Assembly: GCA_019633425.1 (NCBI GenBank)
Contig: WSUB01000150.1
Span: 1 to 64,000 of the forward strand
DNA: 64,000 bases
Direction of reading: 5' to 3'
Source: Tulasnella sp. 424
Lineage: Eukaryota; Basidiomycota; Agaricomycetes; Cantharellales; Tulasnellaceae
In this document: in pieces, positions 48,632-59,247 of the stretch
How positions within the stretch are numbered: the stretch's first letter is position 1
How the letters are laid out: every line of letters begins with the position of its first letter
Program-made: the position numbers and the translations under genes
Notes under the pieces: generated by a model
Told to the model about the DNA's origin: nothing
Databases searched by the model: none
Seen by the model: the letters and a program-made list of their open reading frames with translations, nothing else

Positions 48632-49009
48632 TGTAGGCGGTCGTGGTGAAACGAAGCCACTATCTGAAACGGCTAGTCCGGCCCGGTGACACCCGAGCCA
48701 CGAAACCGACGACCCTGAGGGCGAGGACGATCAAAAACCCAGATTCGAAATAGCTATCAACACCGATTACGTATGGTATAAGGCACGAGAACGAGCGCCG
48801 TAAAGAGTGTCTAGAAAAGATGCGGACGAGACGGCAAACAGAAAATTCCTTCGATAACAACAACTTCGAACATTCGAGGGACCGAGGCGAACCCTCTAGT
48901 GACCAGACGAAAGCAAGAGCGTCCGAGATATCGCAAGACAGCAGAACAATGAATACATAGGGGTGGTTGGGGTAGAAATATGTAACATAGCGGACAGGGC
49001 AGCAGGCGC
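48632..49009. other. Spacer between hydroxyacid dehydrogenase and secreted-protein copy 1
   Basis: Reappears in part at 51860-52130 and 58910-59247 (for example GATCAAAAA-CCCAGATTCGAAATAGCTATC). It is therefore part of the duplicated unit. No gene. Confidence 0.55.
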
Positions 49010-50297
49010 TTAGAAGATGTCACGGTTGCCGCGGATGGCACGCTTGGCTGAAGATCGCCTCTTCTTAGCATCGGTGTCTTGGACGTGGAGATCGTCTGAT
49101 TCAGAAGAGCCAGTGGAGTGAGAGTTTACGACGCAAGAAGTTCCATCGAGAGACTTGACCCATCCCTTGCGGCAAGAGTCTAAAGAAACGACGTAGATTA
49201 GCATTCCGAGCCGAAGCGAAGAGAAAACGATCCGGAAACTCACCAATGACGCAAGACTTCTTCACGCAACGAGTGACGCTGACACCCTTGATAGCAGTGC
49301 AATCCGTTCCGGGACCTTCCCCATCAAGACCGAGGCAGCCACCGCAAGACTCAGGATCGTTCTCGGTGTCAATGCAATCAGAGCCACCATTGCCGGAGTA
49401 GCGAGGGCACGCTTCGAAGCCGTTGGTGCATTGGACGTCGCGCCTCTTGCGACTGATGGCCGTACCCTGTGGCCCGTTACCAGTGGGGTTCGCTGAGAAA
49501 ACGACATGTCAGAGATGAGATCGCCGATCAGGAGGTATTACCACTTACGGCAAACGTTGTCCGCGACCATGCCGCACGACGTTGCGGGGTTGGGCAGCTG
49601 GGGCAGGAACATACCCTGGGACCGGGTCGCCTGGCAATCATTCTTGTCATTGGAACCAACAGCGGAATACTTCTTGTTACTTGGACACTGTGCGCAAGAT
49701 GTGGTTCCACTGGAGTACCAGCCAGCGCAGCATGCACAGCAGGCCTTGGCTCCGGCGCTATTCGGTCGTATGATTTAGTAATTAAAACAGAGAATACACA
49801 CATATGATCCAGAGAGCATACTCACACATTGTTGAAGGTACCCTTGGGACAAGCCGTGCACGAGCCACCGGCAGATGAGTACGTTCCAGCCGGGCACTTT
49901 TGGCATCCTTTATGATCGCTCGTGTTGGTTTGACCAGCAGGGCATCGTTGGCACCCACTTCCTCCAGTTGAGAACTCCCCAGGGCCGCAATCGTTGCACG
50001 TGGTGCGAGAGCTGTTGCATCCTTTCCCAGCGGAGCAAGGGGTGCACGAAGTCGCCACGCTTGAGGTCCTCCGATTCGCTGTGAAATTCGTTCCGGATCA
50101 GTAGTGGTCATCGAAGGAGCCGGAAAAACTTGGACGGAGCACTGACGATAGAAGTGGTTGTCCGGGCATTCCCTGCAGTTGAGAAAGCTATCGTGGTAAT
50201 GGCCAGGATCGCACGTGACAGATCGACCGCCGTTAGCAGAGACTTGATGAGCGAGAAGGGCAGCGGCGACAGCGAGCAAGGGGGCACGGAAGAGCAT
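49010..50297 (-). CDS. CPL1/priA-like secreted cysteine-rich protein, copy 1
   Basis: Five exons: 50147-50297, 49826-50078, 49549-49757, 49244-49492 and 49010-49179, giving 343 aa. Residues 1-21 form a signal peptide (MLFRAPLLAVAAALLAHQVSA). A run of ephrin-receptor/GCC2-GCC3-like Cys modules follows (CNDCGPGEFSTGGSGC, CQRCPAGQTNTS, CQKCPAGTYSS). Exons 4-5 form the C-terminal CPL1-like domain (GFEACPRYSG, DPESCGGCLGLDG, GTDCTAIKGVSVTRC, SCRKGW). Founding relatives are Cryptococcus Cpl1 and Lentinula priA; both are secreted or development-linked proteins. The C-terminus is basic (KKRRSSAKRAIRGNRDIF). The precise role is unknown. The 5' leader is pyrimidine-rich. Confidence 0.88.
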
Positions 50298-50758
50298 GGC
50301 TGAGAGTGTTCAAGTGAGAGTTGGGGTGGGTGGAGTGCAAGTGGATGGAAGCCGGTTTGGGCTGGAAAAGGATGACAAGTGAAGGAGAGGGAGGAGCAGA
50401 AAAGACAGTGGAAGCGGGAGAGTGAGAGGAAGGATTGACAGCAAAGCAGAATCACTGGAGGGCAAAAATCTCGTTCCCCTCTGCGGCCTTTTGTACCACG
50501 ACTAATTCACTGCCCTATGCCTTGCCAGCGGAGCAAGGGTCGGGCATTCGTGGGTGTATTCGTAGAAGTGTCGTGGGCATAGGGAGGTAACCCTAACGCG
50601 GGGACCATGCCAACAAGGCGTGAATAACTTTACTGACGTGCCGCTGCGGAGCGTGGGCGGGCGCCTACCAGGCGCTCCCTCGTTGAACATGACCTCGGAG
50701 TCGATGCCAGATGTCGACAAACCTGCTGCCAGGCTGCAGAGTATGGACTTTGGTGAAG
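50298..50758. other. Upstream region of secreted-protein copy 1
   Basis: Pyrimidine-rich leader in gene orientation, then a block shared with 53399-53870 and 60410-60870. No gene. Confidence 0.5.
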
Positions 50759-51140
50759 ACTCTCGAACAGTCGATGTAGATGTACGACTTGCGGGGGACG
50801 ATCCGAAGGAGAAATAAATGGCGAGGACTGCGCATGGGCCGGCACAGAAGACCATTGTGTCGGCACAGCTGAGTCCGACCCGGAAAAATTTTGAAGCTCG
50901 CCAACTCATGCTTGGCCCTAGTTAGCCGCCCGAGAGTGATGACGAACATTCAACTCTCGGACAGTTGATGTAGATGGACGACTTGCGGGGGACGATCCGA
51001 AGGGGAAATAAAAGGCGGAGACTGCGCATGGGCCGCCACGGAAGATCATTGTGTCGGCACAACTGAGTCCGACCGGGGGAAAATTTGAAGCTCGCCGACT
51101 CATGTCTGGCCCTAGTTAGCCGCCCGAGGGTTATGATACA
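50759..51140. repeat. Tandem duplication, two units of 194 bp
   Basis: Unit one from TCTCGAACAG (50761) and unit two from TCTCGGACAG (50955) run in parallel through ACTTGCGGGGGACGATCC and GCCCTAGTTAGCCGCCCGAG. The homologous spacers near 53870-54055 and 60870-61075 carry only one unit, so the duplication is specific to this spacer. Confidence 0.8.
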
Positions 51141-51145
51141 CGTTC

Positions 51146-51347
51146 TGTTCGGAATTTTAGGTCACAGATAGGGCAATTTCCCATAGGAGAATCGCCCCCG
51201 GGATTTATAGTATTTCCCCAGGGAGAGCCCCTAGCTTGGTATAAATAGCAGCTTGAAAACTAGTTACGATTAAATACAATGGAATGTTACTATTGAATAA
51301 TTTCTCCTCGGACAACCGTCTTCCCCTCTCCGAGAAAAATTCCAACA
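51146..51347 (-). mobile_element. Solo LTR of a retrotransposon (202 bp)
   Basis: In minus orientation it starts TGTTGGAATTTTT and ends AAAATTCCGAACA, the TG...CA ends with short inverted repeats usual for LTRs, and has a TATTTATA-like motif inside. The flanks are CGTTC and CATTC, a 5-bp target duplication with one change. Homologous spacers (54050-54065, 61070-61085) are uninterrupted at CATTC. No internal retrotransposon sequence adjoins it. Confidence 0.78.
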
Positions 51348-51426
51348 CATTCACAAAAACGAGCGCACAAAAAGCCTTAAGTGAGTCAGAAATCTTGTCG
51401 CATTAGTGGTTGGTGAATAATAAGGT

Positions 51427-51858
51427 GAGTGCGACTCACGACCTCTCGTTAGGCCTCGTCCGTCAACGATAGCGCCGCGCACGTCTGTCTGATGCGGACA
51501 TTGGATTTAATCTCTACAGTCGACGAAGTTGTCTCAAATAATAAAGCTTTCCGCACAGCGTGGCTGGAGAGACGAAAGGTCGTTCTGGACGCATTAGCTG
51601 AAAGGCCGCTGGAGAAGCATGGCCAGCTACTTTTCACTGCACCGAGGCACCGTGCCTGACTATTCCTTTCAGAGAAAGGTTACATCGCTGGTCTTCAGCA
51701 AGAGCTCTTGCTTCAGCTACTCGTTGTTGCACGACGTCTTCGAACCACTATTGACGACAACAGAGGATTCGCAACGGTTGGTAGTCCTATCATGCTATCA
51801 GTAAACGCACCTGACACACACGTTCCTTTAGCTTCTTTATGCTCGATCGGCTGTACAG
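51427..51858. pseudogene. LTN1 fragment fused to a hydroxyacid dehydrogenase fragment
   Basis: 51427-51838 copies LTN1 45402-45820, an exon with flanking introns, at roughly 90% identity with frame-breaking indels (for example near 51640). At about 51838 it switches to ATGCTCGATCGGCTGTAC, which matches 48436-48453 inside exon 2 of the hydroxyacid dehydrogenase. So most of LTN1's 3' end and most of the dehydrogenase have been deleted between the two ends of a duplicated block. Confidence 0.8.
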
Positions 51859-52130
51859 TTCCAAACCAACGCTGGGAGCAAGGCGATCAAAAAACCCAGA
51901 TCGAAATAACTATCGACACCGACTATATATCGTATAAGGTACGAGAACGAGACAAAAAAGGGAAAAATTCCTCAGAAAACAATAACTTCGAGCATTCGAG
52001 GGACCGAGGCGAACGTCGAGTGACCCGACGAAAGCAGGAGCGTCCGAGATATCGCAGGACAGCAGATCAATGGATACATAGGGATACTGGGGGCAGGGAT
52101 ATATAAGGTAGGGGACAGGGCGGCAGGCGC

Positions 52131-53398
52131 TTAGTAGATGTTGGCGCGGATGGCACGCTTGGCTGAGGATCGCTTCTTCTTAGCATCGGTGTCTTGGACG
52201 TGGATACCGTCTGAAGAGCCAGTGGGGTGCGAGGCGGAGACGCAAGAAGTACCATCAAGAGACTTGACCCATCCCTTGCGGCAAGAGTCTGGAGAAACGA
52301 CGCGAATTAGCATTCCCAGTCGAAGCGAAGAGACACACGAGCCGGAAACTCACCAATAACGCAAGACCTCTTCACGCAGCGAGTGACGCTGACGCCCTTG
52401 ATAGCAGTGCAATCTGTTCCGGAACCTTGTCCATCATCACTGGGGCAGCCACCGCAAGCCTCGGGATCGTTTTCAGTGTCAACGCAATCAAAGCCTCCAC
52501 GACCTGAGAAGCGGGGGCACGCCTCGAAGCCCTTGGTGCATTGAACGTCGCGCCTCTTGCGACTGATGGCCGTACCCTGTGGCCCGCTACCAGTGGTGTT
52601 CGCTGAGACGGCAACATATCAGAAACGCGATTGTCGATCAAGATGGTATATCACTTACGGCAAACGTTGTCCGCAACCATGCCACACGACGTTGTGTAGT
52701 CGGGCAGCTGGGGCTGGAATATACCCTGGGACCGGGTTGTCTTGCAATCATTGTTGTTATCGGAACGAACGGCGGAATACTTCCTGGAACTCGGGCACTG
52801 GTCGCAAGATGTGCTTCCAGTGGAATCAGAGTACCAGCCAGCACAGCAGTCACAGCAGCTCTTGGCTCCGACGCTATTCGGTCATATGATTTAGTAATAA
52901 GACTATGGAATACACACATATGACCCAGACAGTATACTCACACATTGTTGAAGGTGCCCTTGGGACACGCTGTGCACGTGCCACCTGCAGATGGGTTGGA
53001 CGTTCCAGCCGGGCACTTTTGGCAACCTTGGTGGTTGGACGTGCTAGTTTGACCAGCTGGGCAGCTCATGCACACAGTTCCTCCAGTCGAGTACTTCCCA
53101 TTGCTGCAATTCGTGCACGTGGACTGGCCGCTGCTGCTTCCCTGACCAGCGGGACAAGGGGTGCACGAGGTCGGGTGGGTTGAGGAAACGGAATTCTCTG
53201 TGAAATTCGTTCGGGGTCAGCAGTGGTCATCGAAGGAGCTGGACAAAGGATGGAGCACCGACTATTGTAGGAGCCAGCCGGGCATTTCTGGCAGCTGAGA
53301 TTGGAATCGATGTAGTAGCCAGCGCTGCACGTTTTAGCATAGGCTTGGTGGGCGAAAAGGGCGGCGGCGGCGACAAGCAACTGGGCACGGAAGAGCAT
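52131..53398 (-). CDS. CPL1/priA-like secreted cysteine-rich protein, copy 2
   Basis: Five exons: 53263-53398, 52942-53197, 52659-52873, 52354-52602 and 52131-52288, giving 337 aa. Signal peptide MLFRAQLLVAAAALFAHQAYA is followed by CSAGYYIDSNLSCQKCPAG and several CPAG modules. The last two exons form the CPL1-like domain (CPRFSG, ESCGG-type block, SCRKGWVKSLDGTSC) with a basic tail ending AIRANIY. It differs from copy 1 in having ACGGCPSDDGQG where copies 1, 3, 4 and 5 have CGGCLGLDG. All splice phases equal copy 1. Exported protein of unknown role. Confidence 0.86.
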
Positions 53399-54180
53399 CG
53401 TTGGGTGCTAAAGCGAGAGTCGGGTTAGATTAGAGTGCGAGTGAATGGAAGTCGGTTTGGGCTGGAAAAGATCGACAAGTGAAGGAAGGGGAGGAGCGGA
53501 AAAGACAGTGGAAGCGATCGAGTGAGAGGGAGGGATTGACAGCGAAGCAGAACCACTGGAGGGGAAAAAATCTCACTCCCCCCCTCCTGGGCCTTTTTGT
53601 ACCACGACCGATTCGCGGCCCTTTTCGCCTTGCCAGCAGAGCAAAGGCCGGGATTCGTCGGTGGATTAGCAGAAGTGTTGTGGACAGAGACAGGGTGGTA
53701 ACCCTAGCGCGGGAGCCATGTCAACAAGACTTGAACAACTTTGCTATGCCGTTGAGGCGCGCCCGCCCGCGGCCTACCGGGTGCCTCCTCGTTGAACATG
53801 ACCTCCAGCCGATCCCAGATGTCGACAAGACCTGCTACCAAGCTGCAGAGTATGGACTTTAGTTAAGACTTGAGGACGGTTGACGTGGATGGACGACTTG
53901 CGGGGGACGATCCAAAGGGGAAATAAGCGGGGAGGACTGTGCTGGGCCGCCAGGGCAGATCATCGTGTCGGCACAACTGAAGCCGACCTGGGAAATTTTC
54001 GAAGCTCGCCGATCCCCGCTTGGCTCTAGTTAGCCGCCCGAGAATGATGATGAACATTCACGAAAACGAGCGTACAAAAAGCCTTGGATGAATCATAGAT
54101 CTTGTCGCATTAGTAGTTGGTGAATGATATGGTCTTCAATTAGAGGTTCAAAGGTTGAAGCCGGCTCGAGCGCTTAGAGC
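53399..54180. other. Upstream block shared with copies 1 and 3
   Basis: Pyrimidine-rich leader, then the single-unit version of the 194-bp repeat (about 53870-54055), then a block (54060-54180) shared with 51360-51425 and 61085-61210. No gene. Confidence 0.55.
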
Positions 54181-57029
54181 CGAGCCAAAATTAGCGACTT
54201 GGCAGCTTCGCGGTGCCTGACAGTGCGGAGGACGCAGACATTTCCCCCCTGGTCTAGGCTTAACCTGGGATCAATCGCTTCACGTTACGTGGGGATGGTT
54301 TGAAATGTGCCTGAAGCTTCGCCGAACAACGTCAAATATGCCGTAGTGCCCAATGATGCCCAGCACAACCGTTGTCGGCTTGTGCGGGGCAACTGCTGGG
54401 TGGCTGAACGACGCGGACGACAAAGACGACAATGCAGAACAGGCCAGCCTCAAGGGGGACACAAAAAGATCTCCCGAGGTCGGGGTAGGATAGTTGATGC
54501 GCTGGCAATCTTCAATCGGGGACTACCCCGAAGGGCTAAACCTTCACCCAGCGCGCCACTAGAGTTGACGTCCTTGGCGTTGATCCTTACATAATGTTGA
54601 CGCATATAGCCCGGAGCTCCCAGGCAAAGCGGAGCCAGCCACATAGTCCATCAGAGCGAGACAACCCGACGGTCACGTGCACTTTGACCGCTTCCCGATG
54701 ATCGGCTTTTCCAAACTCCGAAACCCGAACGGTCGAATCGGAGGTTAAGTCCGTACAAGAGAGTCTTGGTGGTGGCGTTCCATAGGATATGTAACGTCGA
54801 GGAGCGGGGAGAGTGCAGCAGAGAGGGGACGAGCCAGCCCCTCGTCTCGGAACCGAGAATAAATACATGTCCGCTTGGGCTCCTGAGTCGGAAGTGCTCA
54901 TGTGGCGCCATCGAACCCTGATCTGCGGTCAGCACCAATCTCCACGTCGGCGAGTCCTCGGTGTACCTCACCACTGCTCTAGACCAAGTCCGCTAATAAA
55001 GTGGTGAGAACTACTATGGGGTCTGGACGTAGAACGCTGCGGACCTGTGGCTCCGGGTGGTGGTGATGTTCCGTTGACGTTTGACTCTGGTCTAGCCAGG
55101 CGTCCAAACATCGAGAAAGAAAAATGGGTGATATTCATCGAGCCATGTAGTACTGACGTTGACCAGGCGAACTAGGCGAAACGGCTCTCGCGGACATCGC
55201 TCGACAAGGCGGACCTCGGACGCTGCGTTCGAAACGATTAGACCCAGAGTTAGTCATGCTGCCCGACGCTCTGAACGAAAGTCAAGAGTTAGATGAATCG
55301 ACATACGAAAGGAAGTCGTTGCGTGCTCTTGCGAGCTTGTAAGGGAATTTAGATGGTAGGCAGGAACGGGGTTTAACTTCGAAGAGCTGCGCACCGGCAG
55401 AGAGTCGAAAAAGAATGGAGGGCGTCCGAACCAGAAAACGAACGAAAATCGCTTTCTCGTTCTTTTTTTATTGTTGGGCGTGGCAGGGTTGAAGAGCGGC
55501 CAAGCCACTAGATGTGAAGGTGCGCCTGCGCAGCTGCTCCGGAAATAGGTACGTGGACCCTGGTTTTCCCTCCATTTGGGGAGAACCGTCGACGCGCGTA
55601 CCCTATCAATAGAATCGCCTCCCTGCTGTTTGCCATCGCCAGTTTTTTTTTTTTTACAATCTAGCTACCCGTGACAACTTGACACTGTGGTGACGAGCAA
55701 CTTGCTGACAGTCTCAGCGCAGCTGGAAGGGGCGAAGGGGGGAGGGTTGGGGGGAAAAGTTGCAGTCCATCAGATGGGACCAGCTGCTACAGCAGTCTGG
55801 GCAAGTGTGAGGCTTGCAAGCGCTGAAGCTTCCACGACAACAACCCCCAGCTCCTCCTTGACCTGAGTTGGTGGCTGGCGTGCACAAAGCTACTGATTAA
55901 ATTTAGCGTCGGTCCCGCGACCGGACCGAATTTGGCAACACGATGCTGTACGTGCCCAGCCTATTCCTGGCTCGCCTTTTTTTTACCCATTCCCCAAGAG
56001 ATATTTAATCCTCCATCGCTGGCTTGCGCATCCTGCCTACATGTATCTCATCGTTCAATTTTGAGGGCGAAAGTCGATTCAACGGTTCGGCGCACATAAA
56101 GTCGCCTTGTCACGGGACAACAAAAGCCAAATATGGTATACTTTTGGGTTTGAAAAGCTTATCCATAATATTCAAAAACGATCAACCTGCTACACAGCCC
56201 TTTTATTCGGAGAATGCTCTGAAACTGAACAACTGCGATCGCTGGCAAGGCACAAGAGTATTTTCATCCGGGGAGGCCTATGTACCTTTGAACCGACCGG
56301 TCTTTTCTCGAACGCCAAGAAAGAAACTATCCAATCGGAGCAGCAAACTTGGCAGGGGTTGGACCCAAGTGCTGAATGATGGGTTTCTCTTCGCTCCACC
56401 CTCCTCACGCTCTGAGGGAGAATTGGACCTTTGAAATTTCAACCATGGCGAAAGCAATCCATGGCTTTTATATCGATGTATATCCTTTATAGAAGGACGT
56501 CTGGAGCTGGGCATTTGCAAGAGTCTTTTCTTTGTTTTCTCTGTTTTCTTTGTTTTCTTTTTCCTTTATCCTCTCCCAGCGGGGGTGGAGAACCGTGGCT
56601 TTCATCAAGCCTCAACTTGTTGCACCCAGACTGATCGATGTACTCCCAGATCAATCTTGTGCCTGTTTTACACTTGGACTGATTGCGTCCGCACGTCGTC
56701 TCTTGTTCGGGCATCTCCACGTTAAAGTTTTCACGCAAGTCCGTCTAATGATGCCTCATGAGAGGATGGACTTGTTGGCTATTAGCGCAATACTTTGTAT
56801 AGTTTCGTCTCTACGAAAAGAAAGAGGTCCTTTCAGCAGAAGTGCCGCAGGTATGGTCGGGCAGCTCGGGTAAACTTGCCGAGACTCGTTTGTCTTATCT
56901 GGGGTGCATACGGCTTTGTGCCTGGGTTTTTTTCTGTCCACAACAATTTGTTAATCCACCCGGAGGGGTACCGTTCCATCAATGCCCTCGCTGGCTCCCG
57001 CTGGCAAGTCAATAGGTGGCTGCGGCGAC
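54181..57029. other. Long spacer without recognised gene
   Basis: Frames up to 136 codons on both strands were examined and none shows a known motif or a consistent spliced extension. Notable sequence: a 12-T run near 55642-55655 and a TTTTCTTTG/TTTTCTCTG-type repeat near 56525-56570. This is the turning point between minus-strand and plus-strand secreted-protein genes. Confidence 0.35.
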
Positions 57030-57275
57030 CAAAGATTGAACAGATAAAGCTGCAGGCTAGGAAGGGAGGAGCTCGTTTTTTCCCCCCTCAGCGGTTTCCT
57101 CTGCGTCAGTTCAGTCGTTTCCCCCCTTCCTCGACCAACTCGCCACCGCCCCCTCACTCTCCTTCGCTTCTTACTTCCTTTCTTTCCTTTACTTGTCATT
57201 CATTTCTAGCTCGCCGACTCGCTCCTTTTCCTTCCCCAACGCGACCCAAATCTAACCTCCCCTCCGTCTATCATC
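57030..57275 (+). promoter_or_regulatory. Conserved promoter/leader of copy 4
   Basis: Nearly identical to 62400-62640 before copy 5, from GAACAGATAAAGC through the C-run and CTCTGCGTCAGTTCAGTCG to the start codon. It ends in a 140-nt pyrimidine-rich leader, a common feature of strongly expressed fungal genes. Confidence 0.6.
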
Positions 57276-58407
57276 ATGCTCTTCCGCTCTTCTACTATCG
57301 TGGCGGCTCTCTTCGCTACGGCTGCCTTCGCATTCAGCTGCGTCCGAGATATTAACAACAACTGCGGCGCCTGTGCAGATGGGTACATAAGCTATGAGTA
57401 CATAGATCCCGTAGACGGCCTTCCCCTGTCTTCGTGCACACCGTGTCCCGCGGGCCAAACCTCCGATAGTACCCAGAAGAGCTGCGTGAAATGCCCTGCT
57501 GGAACGTTCAACCCCACTCCGGGAGGTACTTGCCAACCGTGCGGGAGCGGAACGTTCAACAACGTGTGAGTAGACCTCTGGCAGTACCCCCTTTGAGTTC
57601 CATAGTCTCTAATCGCTCCTTGCATGGGTTCCCGGTGCTCGCCTATCCAGCGCTGGCTCCAAATCCTGCTGTTCGTGCTGTGCGGGTTTCTATTCGGATA
57701 CTACGAGGACACTGTGCAACCAGTGTCCCCCCGAAAGACCATATTCCGACACTGAATCCAATGAAAACGACGATTGCGACGTGTCTGATGGAGATTGGCT
57801 TCCAGAACCCGTGACGTCCTGCACCATGGTCGCCGACAACGTCTGCCGTGAGTGCACTCCCTCCCAAAGTCCCCTGCCCGTTTCTATCATTAAATGGCTG
57901 ACATGTACCCCGTTCTATCATCAGCGAACCCCACAGGAGATGGACCGATCGGCACCGCTATCTCCCGCAAGAAGCGTTCCATAAAATGCACCAAAGGTTT
58001 CGATGCCTGCCCTCGTTACTCCGGTCGTGGTGGCTTCGATTGCATCGACACCGAAAACGACCCCGAGTCTTGCGGTGGCTGCCTCGGCCTTGATGGGTCA
58101 GGTAGTGGAACGGATTGCACGGCTATCAAGGGTGTTAGTGTTACCCGCTGCGTCAAGAGATCCTGCGTCATCGGTGAATATTAGTCTTTTTTAGTCCTGC
58201 TCCTGACCGTCGTCTTGGAATGCTAACTCGTGTCTCTAAGACTCTTGTCGCAAAGGATGGGCCAAGTCTCTCGATGGCGCTTCCTGCGTCTTGGTTTCCC
58301 GTACCACCGGCTCCTCCCAGGCCACGGAACTTCACGTTCAAGATACCAACACCAGGAAGAAGAGGACTTCTTCTGCCAAGCGATCCATCCGTGGCAGCAT
58401 CTACTAA
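57276..58407 (+). CDS. CPL1/priA-like secreted cysteine-rich protein, copy 4
   Basis: Four exons: 57276-57565, 57651-57847, 57925-58173 and 58241-58407, giving 300 aa. The signal peptide is MLFRSSTIVAALFATAAFAFS. CPAGQTSDSTQKSC and CPAGTFNPTPGGTC modules follow, then CCSCCAGFYSDTT and the CPL1-like domain (GFDACPRYSGRGGFDC, ESCGGCLGLDGSGSGTDC, SCRKGWAKSLDGASC). Compared with copy 5 it lacks the first intron: a deletion left about 24 nt of intron 3' end as coding sequence (see findings). The tail is basic (KKRTSSAKRSIRGSIY). Secreted, role unknown. Confidence 0.87.
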
Positions 58408-58831
58408 TAAATCCTTTCCGGCACCATCACTCTCCCATTCATTACATATTCACCAACGCACTGGACCCCTTTTTGTATTGCTTTGTCGTCCTGCGATATT
58501 ACGGACACCTTGACTGTTTCTCTTGAACCTTCGAACGTTCACGTTACCTTTTTTTATGTGGGGACGAGGGATCTTTTCTGCTTCCTGTCTCTTATTATCG
58601 CGCATGCCTAGACTTCGTTTATACTGCTTTTGGTTTCGCTGTTCGTTTCCGTATACCTCCTAGGGTGTATAGATTATTGCCGTTATGTTGCTAGATTGGA
58701 TGGTTATTGCGTTCGAGCCTCCCCTGTGCGTGGAATAATTCCGTATGGCCGAGTAGCTGTCTCGAAACCCTGCTGACGGTTCGGTCGCGATCTTCTCTTG
58801 ATATCCGTCACTGAAAGGCGTTAAGCGGTAG
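58408..58831. other. 3' flank of copy 4
   Basis: The first 150 bp are almost identical to the 3' flank of copy 5 (63844-64000). The rest has no recognised feature. Confidence 0.5.
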
Positions 58832-58909
58832 CTCATAGCCTTTCAGCTTTTCCTCGATCAACTGCATTGCATCAGTGCCCAGATGTCGACTTACGAGTAC
58901 TTTAGGCAT
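58832..58909 (-). pseudogene. Copied first exon of the hydroxyacid dehydrogenase
   Basis: Encodes MPKVLVSRHLGTDAMQLIEE, matching exon 1 of the gene at 47246-48631 with few changes, but the GC donor region and all other exons are missing. It lies at the same distance beyond the 3' end of secreted-protein copy 3 as the real exon does from copy 1, so it marks the edge of a duplicated block. Confidence 0.8.
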
Positions 58910-59247
58910 CGTAGGCGGTCGTGGTGAAACGAAGCCACTATCTGAAGCGGCTAGTTCGGCCCGGTGAACCCCGGGCACGAGACGATCAAAAATCCCAGAT
59001 TCGAAATAGCTATCAACACCGACTACATATGGTATAAGGTACGAGAGCGAACGCCGTAAATAGTGTCTAGAAAAGATGCGGACGAGACGGAAAACAGAAA
59101 ATTCCTTAGAAAACGAGGGACCGAGGCGAACCGTCGAGTGGCCAGACGAAAGCAAGAGCGTCCGAGATATCGCAGGACAGCAGAACAATGATTACGTAGG
59201 GGTGCTTCGGGCAGAACATATAAGATAGCAGACAGGGCAACAGGCGC

